Shown: positions 17,400 to 25,847, numbered from the stretch's first letter. The stretch is DNA of 64,000 nt from Winogradskyella sp. J14-2 (GCF_001971725.1 NZ_CP019388.1:2746501-2810500), one strand, 5' to 3'. Program-made: numbers and translations. Notes: generated from the letters alone by a model not told the origin.

Positions 17400-18278
17400 A
17401 TGACCATACTAGACGGAAGAAAAACCAGTAACGACATTAAAAACGAAATAAAAGCCGAAGTTGATAAAATGAAGGCTAATGGCGAAAAGGTGCCTCACCT
17501 TGCCGCAGTAATTGTTGGCAATGATGGTGCAAGTTTAACCTATGTAGGAAGTAAAGTTAGAGCTTGCGAGCGTGTTGGTTTTGAATCTACGATGGTCCGT
17601 TTACCAAATACTACAAGCGAAATAGAACTTCTAGATACTATTGAAGATCTTAATAACAATGATGACATAGACGGTTTTATCATTCAATTACCATTACCAC
17701 CGCAGATTAATACGCGCAAAGTGTTAATGGCAGTAAATCCCGATAAGGATGTTGATGGTTTTCATCCAACCAACTTCGGAAAAATGGCGTTGGATATGTC
17801 TACCTTTATACCAGCAACACCATTTGGAATTTTAGAGCTCTTAGATCGTTATGGTGTGGAGACTAAAGGAAAACATACGGTTGTTATAGGTCGTTCGCAC
17901 ATTGTAGGTCGCCCTATGAGTATATTAATGGGAAGAAAAGGATTTCCAGGAAACTCAACGGTAACACTAACCCATAGCCATACCAAAAACATAACTCAAA
18001 TAACATCACAAGCTGATATTATTATTTCAGCATTGGGTATTCCACAGTTTTTAAAAGCCGAGATGGTAAAGGATGATGCAGTTATAGTAGATGTAGGTAT
18101 TACACGTGTCCCAGACGAATCTGAAAAAGGCTACTACATAACGGGAGATGTAGATTTTGAAAATGTTAGTAAAAAGGCAAGTTTTATAACACCTGTGCCA
18201 GGTGGTGTAGGACCTATGACCATTGCTATGCTCCTTAAAAATACATTGTTGGCTAGAGAACAGCATAGGCAAAAGTAA
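17400..18278 (+). CDS. folD: Bifunctional methylenetetrahydrofolate dehydrogenase/cyclohydrolase
   Basis: A 292-residue cytosolic enzyme interconverting 5,10-methylene-, methenyl- and 10-formyl-tetrahydrofolate for one-carbon metabolism. The family motifs are all visible: the Tyr-x-x-x-Lys pair in TYVGSKVRACERVGF, DKDVDGFHPTNFGKM, the nucleotide-binding VVIGRSHIVGRPMS and the C-terminal PVPGGVGPMTIAMLL. Length is normal for FolD. It follows ffh by 112 bp filled by intergenic repeats, and a membrane-protein gene follows after 66 bp. Confidence 0.98.
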   Translation: MTILDGRKTSNDIKNEIKAEVDKMKANGEKVPHLAAVIVGNDGASLTYVGSKVRACERVGFESTMVRLPNTTSEIELLDTIEDLNNNDDIDGFIIQLPLPPQINTRKVLMAVNPDKDVDGFHPTNFGKMALDMSTFIPATPFGILELLDRYGVETKGKHTVVIGRSHIVGRPMSILMGRKGFPGNSTVTLTHSHTKNITQITSQADIIISALGIPQFLKAEMVKDDAVIVDVGITRVPDESEKGYYITGDVDFENVSKKASFITPVPGGVGPMTIAMLLKNTLLAREQHRQK

Positions 18279-18344
18279 TAACGTCTTAAAAATTCAAAGT
18301 AATTTCTTAACTTTAGAAGAAACAAATTTTTTAAAAAAGTCCCA

Positions 18345-19082
18345 ATGTTTTTATTGCTTAAAGACGTATCTGCTGGCTCTTTGCAACACTTATTACCTAT
18401 TGGCATTGGTATTGTTTTTTGCATTAGTGTTATTTTGTTTGCTAAACGTCGGTTAAATTTTAAAAACCGAAGCCTCCTTTTCAAAGGTCTAGGTGTTTTT
18501 GTAGCAGGCACGATTCTATTAAATCATGCGTTTCTAATAATTATTGGCGACTACGATTACCGCAACGATTTACCGCTTTGGATTTGTAGTTTTGCAGGTT
18601 TGTTAGTGCCTTTCTTTACGTTTACTCGGAAATTTTGGATGTTTGAAATACTATTGTTTTGGACCCTAGGTGGTTCTATACAAGGTGTTATAACCCCTAA
18701 TATTTCTGAAGGCTTTCCGTCTTTTGAATATTTTAGGTATTGGATAACACATATTTTTATGTTTTCAATTGTATTCTATAGTATCGTTATTTTTAAAATG
18801 TGGCCCAATTTTAAAAGTCCTCTAAAATCTATTGTAGCACTGCAAATATACGTGGCACTTATATTTTTACTTAACATCGTATTAAAAACAAACTTTTTCT
18901 TTTTAAATGCAAAACCAGACTTTCCTTCATTGTTAGATTATATTGCTGACTGGCCGTATTATATATTTATAATACAACTCATAATCATCCCTTATTTTTT
19001 GCTTTTATATTTGCCTTTCTATCTCCTAAAGAAAAGACGAAGAAAAAAAATTACGTTGCAAACAACTGACTCATATCCCTAA
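18345..19082 (+). CDS. YwaF-like (TIGR02206 type) integral membrane protein
   Basis: A 245-residue polytopic membrane protein with about seven predicted helices, for example [33 protein letters not shown], the [16 protein letters not shown] segment, [15 protein letters not shown] and the final [17 protein letters not shown] helix followed by a Lys/Arg-rich tail. The DLPLWICS and [10 protein letters not shown] motifs are those of the YwaF/TIGR02206 family, whose function is unknown. Its 3' end overlaps the convergent VOC gene by 32 bp, so there is no room for an intergenic terminator. Confidence 0.8.
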   Translation: MFLLLKDVSAGSLQHLLPIGIGIVFCISVILFAKRRLNFKNRSLLFKGLGVFVAGTILLNHAFLIIIGDYDYRNDLPLWICSFAGLLVPFFTFTRKFWMFEILLFWTLGGSIQGVITPNISEGFPSFEYFRYWITHIFMFSIVFYSIVIFKMWPNFKSPLKSIVALQIYVALIFLLNIVLKTNFFFLNAKPDFPSLLDYIADWPYYIFIIQLIIIPYFLLLYLPFYLLKKRRRKKITLQTTDSYP

Positions 19083-19470
19083 ATGCTTTAAACTCTAAGG
19101 CATTTCCTGAAGGGTCTTTAAAAAACATTGTGGCTTGTTCACCTACTTGTCCTTCAAAACGTATATAAGGTTCAATAATAAATTTAATGTTTTTGCTTTT
19201 TAGTAATTCTGCAAAATCCTGAAAGGCTTGCCACTGTAAGACCACACCAAAATGTGGCACAGGTACATCTTTACCATCTACAGAATTAGTATGTGCGTCC
19301 TCCTTGGTTTTTGGTTTCAGATGGATCACTAATTGATGTCCAAAAAAGTTGTAATCTACCCAATGGTCGCTACTTCTGCCTTCTTCAAAATTAAGGATAT
19401 TGGTGTAGAAATTTCTACATTCTGCAAGGTCGTCTACCGGAATTGCAAGATGAAATGGAGATAATGCCAT
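19051..19470 (-). CDS. VOC superfamily protein (glyoxalase-like)
   Basis: A 139-residue vicinal oxygen chelate protein. It opens [24 protein letters not shown] with the first metal-ligand His in place, has HQLVIHLKP in the middle and [13 protein letters not shown] at the start of the second half, and closes with [15 protein letters not shown], where the final Glu matches a metal ligand of the family. All positions needed for a metal site appear present, so it may be a true dioxygenase or lyase, but the substrate is unknown. It is the last gene of a closely spaced minus-strand run and overlaps the convergent YwaF-like gene by 32 bp. Confidence 0.82.
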   Translation of the reverse strand: MALSPFHLAIPVDDLAECRNFYTNILNFEEGRSSDHWVDYNFFGHQLVIHLKPKTKEDAHTNSVDGKDVPVPHFGVVLQWQAFQDFAELLKSKNIKFIIEPYIRFEGQVGEQATMFFKDPSGNALEFKAFRDMSQLFAT

Positions 19471-19479
19471 AATTAAATA

Positions 19480-20241
19480 TTAGTTTTTTCTGGTTCGACG
19501 TTGGTTTGGTTGAAACGTTTTCTTAGAGTCGCTTATTAATTCACTCAAAGTTTTAAACTCTTCTTTAGTAAGTTCTCGATATTTTCCTATTGGTATATCG
19601 AGTTTAATATTCATTATTCTAACCCGTTTTAAGGTTTGTACTTCGTAGTTTAAGTACTCGCACATTCTACGTATTTGTCGGTTTAAGCCTTGAGTTAGTA
19701 TGATACTAAAGGTGTGTTTATCTATTTTTTTAACAACACATTTTTTGGTGCGCTGCTTAAGTTCTTCAATATAGATACCGCCTGCCATACGTTGAATAAA
19801 TGTTTGCGAAATAGGCTTATCTACGGCTACAATATACTCTTTTTCGTGATTGTTGCTAGCACGTAGAATTTTATTAACGATATCACCATCGTCTGTAAGC
19901 AAAATCAATCCTTCACTCGGTTTGTCTAATCGACCAATAGGAAAGATGCGTTTTGGGTAGTTGATGTAGTCTATAATATTATCTTTTTCAACACGTGTAT
20001 CTGTAGTACACACAATACCAACAGGCTTGTTAAATGCTAAATAGACGAAGTCTTGTTTGCGTTGACCAATAACGTCTCCATCTACTTTTACCACATCGTC
20101 AGGTGCAACTTTAGTTCCCATTTCTGGTACAACATCATTAATCGTTACTCTGCCAGCATCAATTAATCGATCGGCTTCACGACGTGAGCAATAACCTGCT
20201 TCGCTGAGGTATTTGTTAAGGCGTTTTAAATCATTAGACAT
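19480..20241 (-). CDS. rluF: 23S rRNA pseudouridine synthase RluF type
   Basis: A 253-residue RsuA-family pseudouridine synthase that isomerises uridine in 23S rRNA (position 2604 in E. coli). An N-terminal S4 RNA-binding domain (LNKYLSEAGYCSRREADRLIDAGRV) is followed by the catalytic domain with GRLDKPSEGLILLTDDG, whose Asp is the nucleophile, and a RQIRRMCEYLNYEV motif. The Arg/Lys-rich tail is common. The ATG at 20241 (MSNDLKR) is preferred over an upstream codon because a -7 promoter motif lies only 4 bp upstream of it. It is 9 bp upstream of the VOC gene. Confidence 0.94.
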   Translation of the reverse strand: MSNDLKRLNKYLSEAGYCSRREADRLIDAGRVTINDVVPEMGTKVAPDDVVKVDGDVIGQRKQDFVYLAFNKPVGIVCTTDTRVEKDNIIDYINYPKRIFPIGRLDKPSEGLILLTDDGDIVNKILRASNNHEKEYIVAVDKPISQTFIQRMAGGIYIEELKQRTKKCVVKKIDKHTFSIILTQGLNRQIRRMCEYLNYEVQTLKRVRIMNIKLDIPIGKYRELTKEEFKTLSELISDSKKTFQPNQRRTRKN

Positions 20242-20245
20242 GTGG

Positions 20246-20253
20246 CAAAAATA
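20246..20253 (-). promoter_or_regulatory. rluF -7 promoter motif abutting the start codon
   Basis: On the minus strand TATTTTTG (plus strand CAAAAATA) ends 4 nt before the rluF ATG at 20241. Initiation would fall on or beside the start codon, giving a leaderless or near-leaderless mRNA. Confidence 0.5.
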
Positions 20254-20265
20254 CAATAAAGTCTT

Positions 20266-20988
20266 TTAGGATTTAGGTAATAATAATGTCATTTCGTCAA
20301 AAACGACGCTGTCTAAGTGTCCCATTTTAGTTTCGTCTTTGGTGATAAGATGCATGTGTAAAAAAGAATCATGATGGGTGAAAACACCTTGGTGTTCAGT
20401 TGAGAAGAAACCAATGATTTCAACACTCTCATTATCTAATTCATAGTTGGTCTGGCCTTGATGTGCTTCTTTTGGAGAAGATACTTTAGTACCTTCAGGC
20501 AAATTTTGAATATGAATTGTAGCTTTAGAAATATCACCTTCTAGTTTAAAAGCGAAAGGCCTTTTTTTGTCTTTTGTTTTACTATCGATAAACGTTTCTA
20601 AATCTTTAATAGATTTTAAAGTGCTAGGCAATCTAATTTTATTCCATTCATTAACGTGTGCATACACAAAAAATGGTGCTTCGGCATCAGGTATTTTTTT
20701 AACAGTCATTGTAGTGTCTGTAAGTACCTTCGACACATAAGTTTTGCCATTATTGATGAGGATTTCACCACGCAAAAAGGCTTCAGGACCAAGACCGTAA
20801 AGTCCCTTTTTGGGATTAATGGTGTCTAATTGTATTTTACTAAATAGTTCACCTTTCCACATAACATCTTTCATGGCTGCAACACTAATAACATCTGCAT
20901 AAGTATTGTTTTGTTGCGCTTTGGTGTTTGGTTTGCAGCTAAAACAAAGCGATATTAAAAGAATGAAGAGTGTTTTATTATTCAGCAT
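20266..20988 (-). CDS. Exported acetolactate-decarboxylase-like lipoprotein
   Basis: A 240-residue protein of the alpha-acetolactate decarboxylase family, which converts acetolactate to acetoin. The family signature GLYGLGPEAFLRGEI is at about residues 62-76. The metal-binding motifs are near the C-terminus: His-x-His in LHMHLIT and a later GHLD, with HQGVFTHHDS before them, matching the zinc-ligand layout of the family. The N-terminus is a lipoprotein-type signal (LLISLCFSC, Cys18), so the enzyme is predicted outside the cytoplasm. No acetolactate synthase or butanediol genes are nearby. Exported acetolactate decarboxylases are known in some Gram-positives; the lipoprotein form here is less familiar. 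Its genomic neighbours (rluF, alpha/beta hydrolase) give no pathway clue. Confidence 0.75.
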   Translation of the reverse strand: MLNNKTLFILLISLCFSCKPNTKAQQNNTYADVISVAAMKDVMWKGELFSKIQLDTINPKKGLYGLGPEAFLRGEILINNGKTYVSKVLTDTTMTVKKIPDAEAPFFVYAHVNEWNKIRLPSTLKSIKDLETFIDSKTKDKKRPFAFKLEGDISKATIHIQNLPEGTKVSSPKEAHQGQTNYELDNESVEIIGFFSTEHQGVFTHHDSFLHMHLITKDETKMGHLDSVVFDEMTLLLPKS

Positions 20989-20997
20989 AATAAAGAA

Positions 20998-21825
20998 CTA
21001 ACGATTTATAAACTCTATAATTTTTGGTGTAAGGGACGCATCTTTAAGACCATGGCCAAAACCTTCGGTTTCTATAAGCTCAGAGTTTTTATAGCGATTG
21101 GCAAATAAGAGTGCATCTTCAAAAGGAATAATTTTATCTTTTTTATCATGAATGATTAACCCTTCAGCTTCAATAGTCTTTGTGAAGTTGGCTGCAGAAA
21201 AATAATCTACAGGTTTCCCAAAACGTTCGTAAACGATATTGTCGAGGCCTTTAGAAATGCGTTTGTTATAACCCATCATAGATTTGTATCTAGAGAATAC
21301 TCCACTAAAATGAGCTGGTGCACCAAGCGAAACAATCTTGTTTACAAAAGGTAAATTATAGTTGTGTAAACTGAAAATTGTTGCCATGCCACCTACGGAG
21401 TGACCAAGAATAACTTCGGGTTCAAACTTTTTTGCAACTACAGAAATACAATCGGCATATAAAACAGCATTAAATTGACGACCACTGGATTTTCCATGTG
21501 CAGGTGCATCTAAAGCAATAATATTGTACTCTTGAGCTTTTAAGTCATTGAGAATATAACTCCAACGCGATGCATTACTTTCCCATCCGTGAGCTAGTAA
21601 AATTGTTGGTCCATGACCTTGCCAATGGTATGTTGCAATGTTATATTCGTTGTGGGACAAGGTTTCAAATTTAGCAGAATCAACTATTGTTTCTTGGTTG
21701 TCTGTATAGCGACCTTTACGAGGTGAAGCAAACAGATGTAATGCCTTTTTTGAAGCGTATTTAGAAGAGATTAAGCTTGTAGCATTTAAAGCGTTACCGA
21801 TAGATTTTATAACAAAACTACTCAT
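20998..21825 (-). CDS. Alpha/beta hydrolase
   Basis: A 275-residue alpha/beta-hydrolase fold protein. The strand and oxyanion region TILLAHGWESNASRW, the nucleophile elbow LGHSVGGMA (G-x-S-x-G) and a C-terminal GFGHGLKDASL with the catalytic His are visible; an Asp in IHDKKDKIIPFED probably completes the triad. The N-terminal 40 residues contain a moderately hydrophobic helix (SFVIKSIGNALNATSL) without a cleavable signal. The start is set at ATG 21825, two bases after the cupin stop codon, rather than at the longer reading from 21876, which would overlap that gene by 49 bp. Substrate unknown. Confidence 0.85.
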   Translation of the reverse strand: MSSFVIKSIGNALNATSLISSKYASKKALHLFASPRKGRYTDNQETIVDSAKFETLSHNEYNIATYHWQGHGPTILLAHGWESNASRWSYILNDLKAQEYNIIALDAPAHGKSSGRQFNAVLYADCISVVAKKFEPEVILGHSVGGMATIFSLHNYNLPFVNKIVSLGAPAHFSGVFSRYKSMMGYNKRISKGLDNIVYERFGKPVDYFSAANFTKTIEAEGLIIHDKKDKIIPFEDALLFANRYKNSELIETEGFGHGLKDASLTPKIIEFINR

Positions 21826-21827
21826 TT

Positions 21828-22202
21828 TTACTCGTTTTCTCTGTTTACGGCTTCTATTGAAAATGCAGGTAAGCAAATAGCAATATATTCACAGGGTTGA
21901 TCAAAAGGATTAGAATATTGAAGTCTTGTATTCTTCTCAACTTTAATAGATTGTCCTGCTTCTAAAACTATAGTTTCACCTTCTATGATAAACTGTTTTT
22001 TTCCTTTTATGATAAAGGTGTATTCATCAAATTCTGGTGTTTGAAAAGGTTCACTCCAGCCAGGAGGTGCAACCATGTGAGCAATACTTATTTCTGAATT
22101 GCCATCAGTTGCATTTCCAAAATGCTCTTTAATGATTTTACCGTCATCAGTTGGTACAACAAATGGTGAGTTTTGGATGGTGTATTTTTTCTCTTTCTTC
22201 AA
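21828..22202 (-). CDS. Small cupin-domain protein
   Basis: A 124-residue single cupin barrel. The segments EISIAHMVAPPGWSEPFQTPEFDEYTFIIKG (core landmarks: APPGWSEP, DEYTFIIKG) and VLEAGQSIKVEKNTRLQYSNP correspond to cupin motifs 1 and 2, with Glu/Asp and Gln in place of some of the usual histidines, so metal binding is uncertain. It is immediately upstream of, and probably translationally coupled to, the alpha/beta hydrolase gene. The function cannot be assigned; ligand-binding or small-molecule isomerase roles are typical of the fold. Confidence 0.75.
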   Translation of the reverse strand: MKKEKKYTIQNSPFVVPTDDGKIIKEHFGNATDGNSEISIAHMVAPPGWSEPFQTPEFDEYTFIIKGKKQFIIEGETIVLEAGQSIKVEKNTRLQYSNPFDQPCEYIAICLPAFSIEAVNRENE

Positions 22203-22259
22203 CGTTTTTCCTATTTCATACTGTTTACTGCGACTGAGTACTGGTTACTGAATACTAAA
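22203..22259. repeat. Heptad repeat spacer
   Basis: Between the cupin and lipoprotein genes the minus strand carries, at about 22217-22256, consecutive near-heptads of CAGTANN type (CAGTATT, CAGTAAC, CAGTACT, CAGTCG, CAGTAAA, CAGTATG). They share the same style as the repeats at 13160 and 17294. Confidence 0.5.
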
Positions 22260-22817
22260 TCACCAATGAATCATAAAGTACTTAATCTTTGCCTTTTCTG
22301 GTATTTGAATTGGATCAATAGTTGCGTCCATGTCAAATCTTAGACTGCTCGGTAATTCTTTTTTGTCAATAGTAAAAGACGCATTTATCTCATTAACAGA
22401 AACAACGACAGTATTGATAAGGTTATCAACTTTAGAAATTTTATAATTGTCTTTTATATCCTTAAAGGTACTTAATGTTGAGATGTTTTTTTCTGTTCTG
22501 TAGCGCTCATCGTTAATACGTACGCTAGAAATTACAGAAGTAGAGTCTAGTGCTTCTTTCGGTGATAAGTCTAAGAGTTTTTTACCGGTTTTATCAAATA
22601 TTTCAATAACATTAACAGTACCTGCAAATTCATCGCCAGAAACATATTTTACAACAGAGTCATTGCTGAAAACAGCATCTAAATCTTTTACAGTTGTTGA
22701 GTCTGTTAGCAATCCTATATTATACTTTTTAACTAAAAAAGGGTCCATAGGTTTATCGTTAGAGCAACTTGTTATAAATACTGATGCAATTACAATTGCA
22801 TAAAAAATGTTTTTCAT
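22260..22817 (-). CDS. Hypothetical lipoprotein
   Basis: A 185-residue predicted lipoprotein (FITSC, Cys18) with no family I recognise. After a short linker it contains alternating beta strands and charged turns, including VNVIEIFDKTGKKLLDLSPKEAL and SSVRINDERYRTEKNISTLSTFKDIKDNYKI, and ends with KIKYFMIHW. The overall pattern suggests a small periplasmic beta-rich protein. It lies 17 bp downstream of the HerA-like gene on the same strand and is likely co-transcribed with it, but a functional link is not evident. Confidence 0.75.
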   Translation of the reverse strand: MKNIFYAIVIASVFITSCSNDKPMDPFLVKKYNIGLLTDSTTVKDLDAVFSNDSVVKYVSGDEFAGTVNVIEIFDKTGKKLLDLSPKEALDSTSVISSVRINDERYRTEKNISTLSTFKDIKDNYKISKVDNLINTVVVSVNEINASFTIDKKELPSSLRFDMDATIDPIQIPEKAKIKYFMIHW

Positions 22818-22834
22818 CTGAGATTCAGGGTTTC

Positions 22835-24373
22835 TTATTTTAGCATTTTGGTTAATATTCCCAATACACTTCTAATTACTGTTGGACTAGAGAGTACTTT
22901 TACTATTGGGTTTTGTCTTGTACTTCGTCTTCTACTTGTACTGGCTTTGCGTTTACTTTCTGCCTTTTTTAAAGCTGCTTTTTCGGCTTCAGCTTTACGT
23001 TTGGCTTCTTCAGCTTCTGCTTGTTTTATTTTTTCGTTTAGCATTTCATAGGCACTCTCTCTATCAACCTCTTTATTATATTTTTGAGCTAATTTAGATT
23101 GTGCTAATAAACTACCAAGTTCACTTTCTTTTAAGATATCCATACGGCTCATTGGTGCGCGCATCATTGTAGCAGCAAGTGGTGTTGGTTTTCCTTTTTC
23201 GTTTAATGCCGAAACTAAAGCTTCACCAATTCCTAAGGAAGTTAAAACTTCTGCAGTATCGTAATATTCTGTGTCTGGGTAGTTTTGTGCAGTTAACTTT
23301 ATTGCTTTTCGATCTTTAGCAGTAAAAGCACGTAAGGCATGTTGCACTTTTAAGCCTAATTGTCCAAGCACAGCTTCCGGAACATCTGTAGGATTTTGAG
23401 TTACAAAATACAAGCCAACTCCTTTACTACGTATGAGTTTTACTATACTTTCAATCTGGTTTAAAAGAGCATCTGAAGCCTCATTAAAAATCAAATGTGC
23501 TTCATCAATAAACATAATCAATTCTGGTCTTCCGCTATCTCCTTGTTCTGGGAAGGTAGAATAAATCTCAGCCAAAAGACTCAACATAAATGTTGAAAAC
23601 AACTTTGGTTTATCCTGAATATCTGTTAGTCTGATAATGTTGATATAACCACGACCATTCTCATCTATTCTTAATAAATCTTGCGTATCAAAAGAGGTTT
23701 CACCAAAGAATAAATCACCACCTTGTTGTTCTATTTCAATAATTTTTCTCAGAATTGCTCCTGTTGACGCTGTAGAGATACGACCATAGGCTTCTTCGAA
23801 TTCTTTTTTGCCGTCTCCAGTCGCATATTGTAAAATTTTCTTAAAATCTTTTAAATCTAAAAGCGGTAATTTATGATCGTCACAATATTTAAAGATAACA
23901 GATATAATTCCGGCTTGTGTTTCGGTAACACCTAATATTCTTGAAATAAGAACTGGTCCAAATTCACTAATAGTAGCTCTAAGTCTAACACCATCTTGTT
24001 CGGATAAGGTTAAAATTTCAACAGGAAAAGATTTAGGATCAAACGGAAGTCCTATTTTTTCGTGACGCTCGTCAATTTTTGGATGACCTGGACTTGCCTT
24101 TGCTAATCCACTTAAATCACCTTTTATATCCATTAATAAAACCGGTACACCTTTTTCAGAAAGATTTTCCGCTAACACCTGAAGTGTCTTTGTTTTTCCT
24201 GTACCTGTTGCTCCAGCAATGAGACCATGACGGTTCATTGTTTTTAAAGGAATATTAACAAAGGCATTTGTTTTAGTTTCGCCATCTAACATAGCAGCAC
24301 CTAAGGTGATGTAATCTCCTTTAAAAGTGTTGCCAGAATTAATATCGTTTATGAATTTTTCAGAATTACGCAT
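22835..24373 (-). CDS. HerA-like (DUF853) ATPase
   Basis: A 512-residue P-loop ATPase of the DUF853/HerA-VirB4-like group. Walker A is GATGTGKTKTLQ at about residue 54 and Walker B is LIMFIDEAHLIF in the middle. The family landmarks LMDIKGDLSGLA, RSKGVGLYFVTQNP and a late ALNEKGKPTPLA are visible. The C-terminal 80 residues are a Lys/Ala/Glu-rich coiled coil and a basic Ser/Arg-rich stretch, then a short hydrophobic end. The DUF853 group is widespread and unlinked to NurA here, so a DNA-end-resection role like archaeal HerA is not supported. A DNA-pumping or ATP-dependent remodelling role is inferred only from fold. Confidence 0.88.
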   Translation of the reverse strand: MRNSEKFINDINSGNTFKGDYITLGAAMLDGETKTNAFVNIPLKTMNRHGLIAGATGTGKTKTLQVLAENLSEKGVPVLLMDIKGDLSGLAKASPGHPKIDERHEKIGLPFDPKSFPVEILTLSEQDGVRLRATISEFGPVLISRILGVTETQAGIISVIFKYCDDHKLPLLDLKDFKKILQYATGDGKKEFEEAYGRISTASTGAILRKIIEIEQQGGDLFFGETSFDTQDLLRIDENGRGYINIIRLTDIQDKPKLFSTFMLSLLAEIYSTFPEQGDSGRPELIMFIDEAHLIFNEASDALLNQIESIVKLIRSKGVGLYFVTQNPTDVPEAVLGQLGLKVQHALRAFTAKDRKAIKLTAQNYPDTEYYDTAEVLTSLGIGEALVSALNEKGKPTPLAATMMRAPMSRMDILKESELGSLLAQSKLAQKYNKEVDRESAYEMLNEKIKQAEAEEAKRKAEAEKAALKKAESKRKASTSRRRSTRQNPIVKVLSSPTVIRSVLGILTKMLK

Positions 24374-24497
24374 TGATCAGAAAATTTGCATAAAAATAGT
24401 GTAATTTTAATCAAGTATAAAATTGAATTCATTGCTAAAACACCAATCTGTCTAGTACTTTAGTACTATCAACAACAGAATACTGAAGACTTATTGA

Positions 24498-24505
24498 TAT
24501 ATTTG
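24498..24505 (+). promoter_or_regulatory. queE -7 promoter motif close to start codon
   Basis: TATATTTG lies 6 bp before the queE ATG at 24512, so transcription would begin at or next to the start codon. No -33 TTG is evident. Confidence 0.45.
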
Positions 24506-24511
24506 CCGACT

Positions 24512-25144
24512 ATGACGAGAAGAGAACGACAAGAATTAATAGATAAAGGACATCTGTTACCTTTAATGGAAGAGTTTTATACTATTCAAGGTGAAGGATA
24601 TCATAAAGGTACTGCTGCATATTTTGTAAGAATTGGTGGTTGCGATGTAGGTTGCCACTGGTGCGATGTAAAGGAAAGTTGGCTAGCAGAGTTGCATCCA
24701 CCTACTGAAACAGAAAAAATTGTAGCCAATGCTGTAAAGTATAGTAATACAATTGTTGTTACAGGAGGTGAACCACTAACTTGGGATATGGGACCACTAA
24801 CTGAGCAGTTAAAAGCCAAAGGTGTGCAAACACATATTGAAACTTCTGGAGCATATAAATTAACGGGTCAATGGGATTGGATTTGTTTATCTCCTAAAAA
24901 AGTAAAATTACCTACCGAAGAAATTTACGATAAGGCACACGAGTTAAAATGTATAATCTACAATAAAGACGATTTTAAATTTGCAGAACAACAAGCAACC
25001 AAAGTAAATAGGGATTGTATTCTGTACTTGCAACCAGAGTGGAGTAAGCGCGAAAAAATGATGCCACAGATTGTAGATTATGTAATGGCTAACCCAAAAT
25101 GGAAGGTGTCTTTACAAACACACAAATACCTAAACATACCGTAA
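24512..25144 (+). CDS. queE: 7-carboxy-7-deazaguanine synthase
   Basis: A 210-residue radical SAM enzyme of queuosine (and preQ0) biosynthesis, converting carboxy-tetrahydropterin to 7-carboxy-7-deazaguanine. The cluster-binding motif reads GGCDVGCHWCDVKESW, giving Cys-x3-Cys-x2-Cys as in radical SAM proteins. FYTIQGEGYHKGTAAYFVRIGG and VVTGGEPLTWDMGPL are the usual QueE segments. A TTG at 24494 would add six residues but overlaps the promoter motif, so the ATG at 24512 is preferred. No other queuosine genes lie nearby, although GTP cyclohydrolase I, which feeds pterin precursors, is at 43 kb. Confidence 0.95.
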   Translation: MTRRERQELIDKGHLLPLMEEFYTIQGEGYHKGTAAYFVRIGGCDVGCHWCDVKESWLAELHPPTETEKIVANAVKYSNTIVVTGGEPLTWDMGPLTEQLKAKGVQTHIETSGAYKLTGQWDWICLSPKKVKLPTEEIYDKAHELKCIIYNKDDFKFAEQQATKVNRDCILYLQPEWSKREKMMPQIVDYVMANPKWKVSLQTHKYLNIP

Positions 25145-25216
25145 ATACTAGTAAGAATTAAGCTTTCTTATTTTTTTTGTATTTTTACAGAACCCTTAAT
25201 TAATAATAAATACGCA

Positions 25217-25765
25217 ATGATTCGAAATTTCTGGAACGAGGAATGGAAAATCGTAGTTTTTGATGATTTTGTTCATCCAAATGAACAATTTAAAGTTTCT
25301 AATTATGGCCGTCTAATTCGAATTAGAAATGGTGAAGAGAAACTTTTTAATCCTTATAATATGCATGGCTACCTCTATTTTAGAGTAAAAAAAAAGCAAA
25401 AAGGAAAATTCAAAACCTACTATGTCCATAAGCTCGTGGCGCAACATTTCTTAGTGCAAAATGATGGTATTTACGTTATACATTTAGATTATGATAAGTT
25501 AAATAATCATATCGATAATCTTAAATGGGCTACAAAACGAGAAAAAGAAATACATCAGTTTAGCAATCCTAATTACAAAAAGCCCAAAAAATTAACATCA
25601 GCGAAGCTTACTGAAATTGATGTTATGAGAATAAAAAAAATGCTAAATAACCCAAACAGAAAAACACGGTTAAAGATTATTGCTAAACAGTTTGGTGTAA
25701 GTACAATGCAATTACAAAGGATTAAAACAGGAGAAAATTGGGCACATGTTCCTGCCTTAAAATAG
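25217..25765 (+). CDS. NUMOD4/HNH-type DNA-binding protein with C-terminal HTH
   Basis: A 182-residue protein. The N-terminal 45 residues match NUMOD4 (EEWKIVVFDDF, FKVSNYGRLIRI), followed by an HNH-like module (KTYYVHKLVAQHF, VIHLDYDKLNNHIDNLKWAT) in which the His, paired Asn and last Asn positions are kept. After a linker (KLTSAKLTEIDVMRIKKML), a helix-turn-helix-like segment (RLKIIAKQFGVSTMQLQRI) closes the protein. Such arrangements are typical of homing-type endonucleases, but here it is a free-standing gene between intact housekeeping genes. It may be a domesticated nuclease or a regulator. Nuclease activity is possible from the motif but unproven. Confidence 0.75.
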   Translation: MIRNFWNEEWKIVVFDDFVHPNEQFKVSNYGRLIRIRNGEEKLFNPYNMHGYLYFRVKKKQKGKFKTYYVHKLVAQHFLVQNDGIYVIHLDYDKLNNHIDNLKWATKREKEIHQFSNPNYKKPKKLTSAKLTEIDVMRIKKMLNNPNRKTRLKIIAKQFGVSTMQLQRIKTGENWAHVPALK

Positions 25766-25792
25766 GTACTATTTTATTTATTTTTAAATAAA

Positions 25793-25826
25793 AAATCGAT
25801 TGAAACCAAAGCATTTCAATCGATTT
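25793..25826. terminator. Bidirectional terminator hairpin
   Basis: AAATCGATTGAAA at 25793-25805 is a perfect inverted match to TTTCAATCGATTT at 25814-25826 with an 8-nt loop. It is placed between the convergent HNH and DUF2911 genes and flanked by A- and T-rich runs on both sides. Confidence 0.8.
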
Positions 25827-25847
25827 GTATTTTTAATTCTTAAATAC

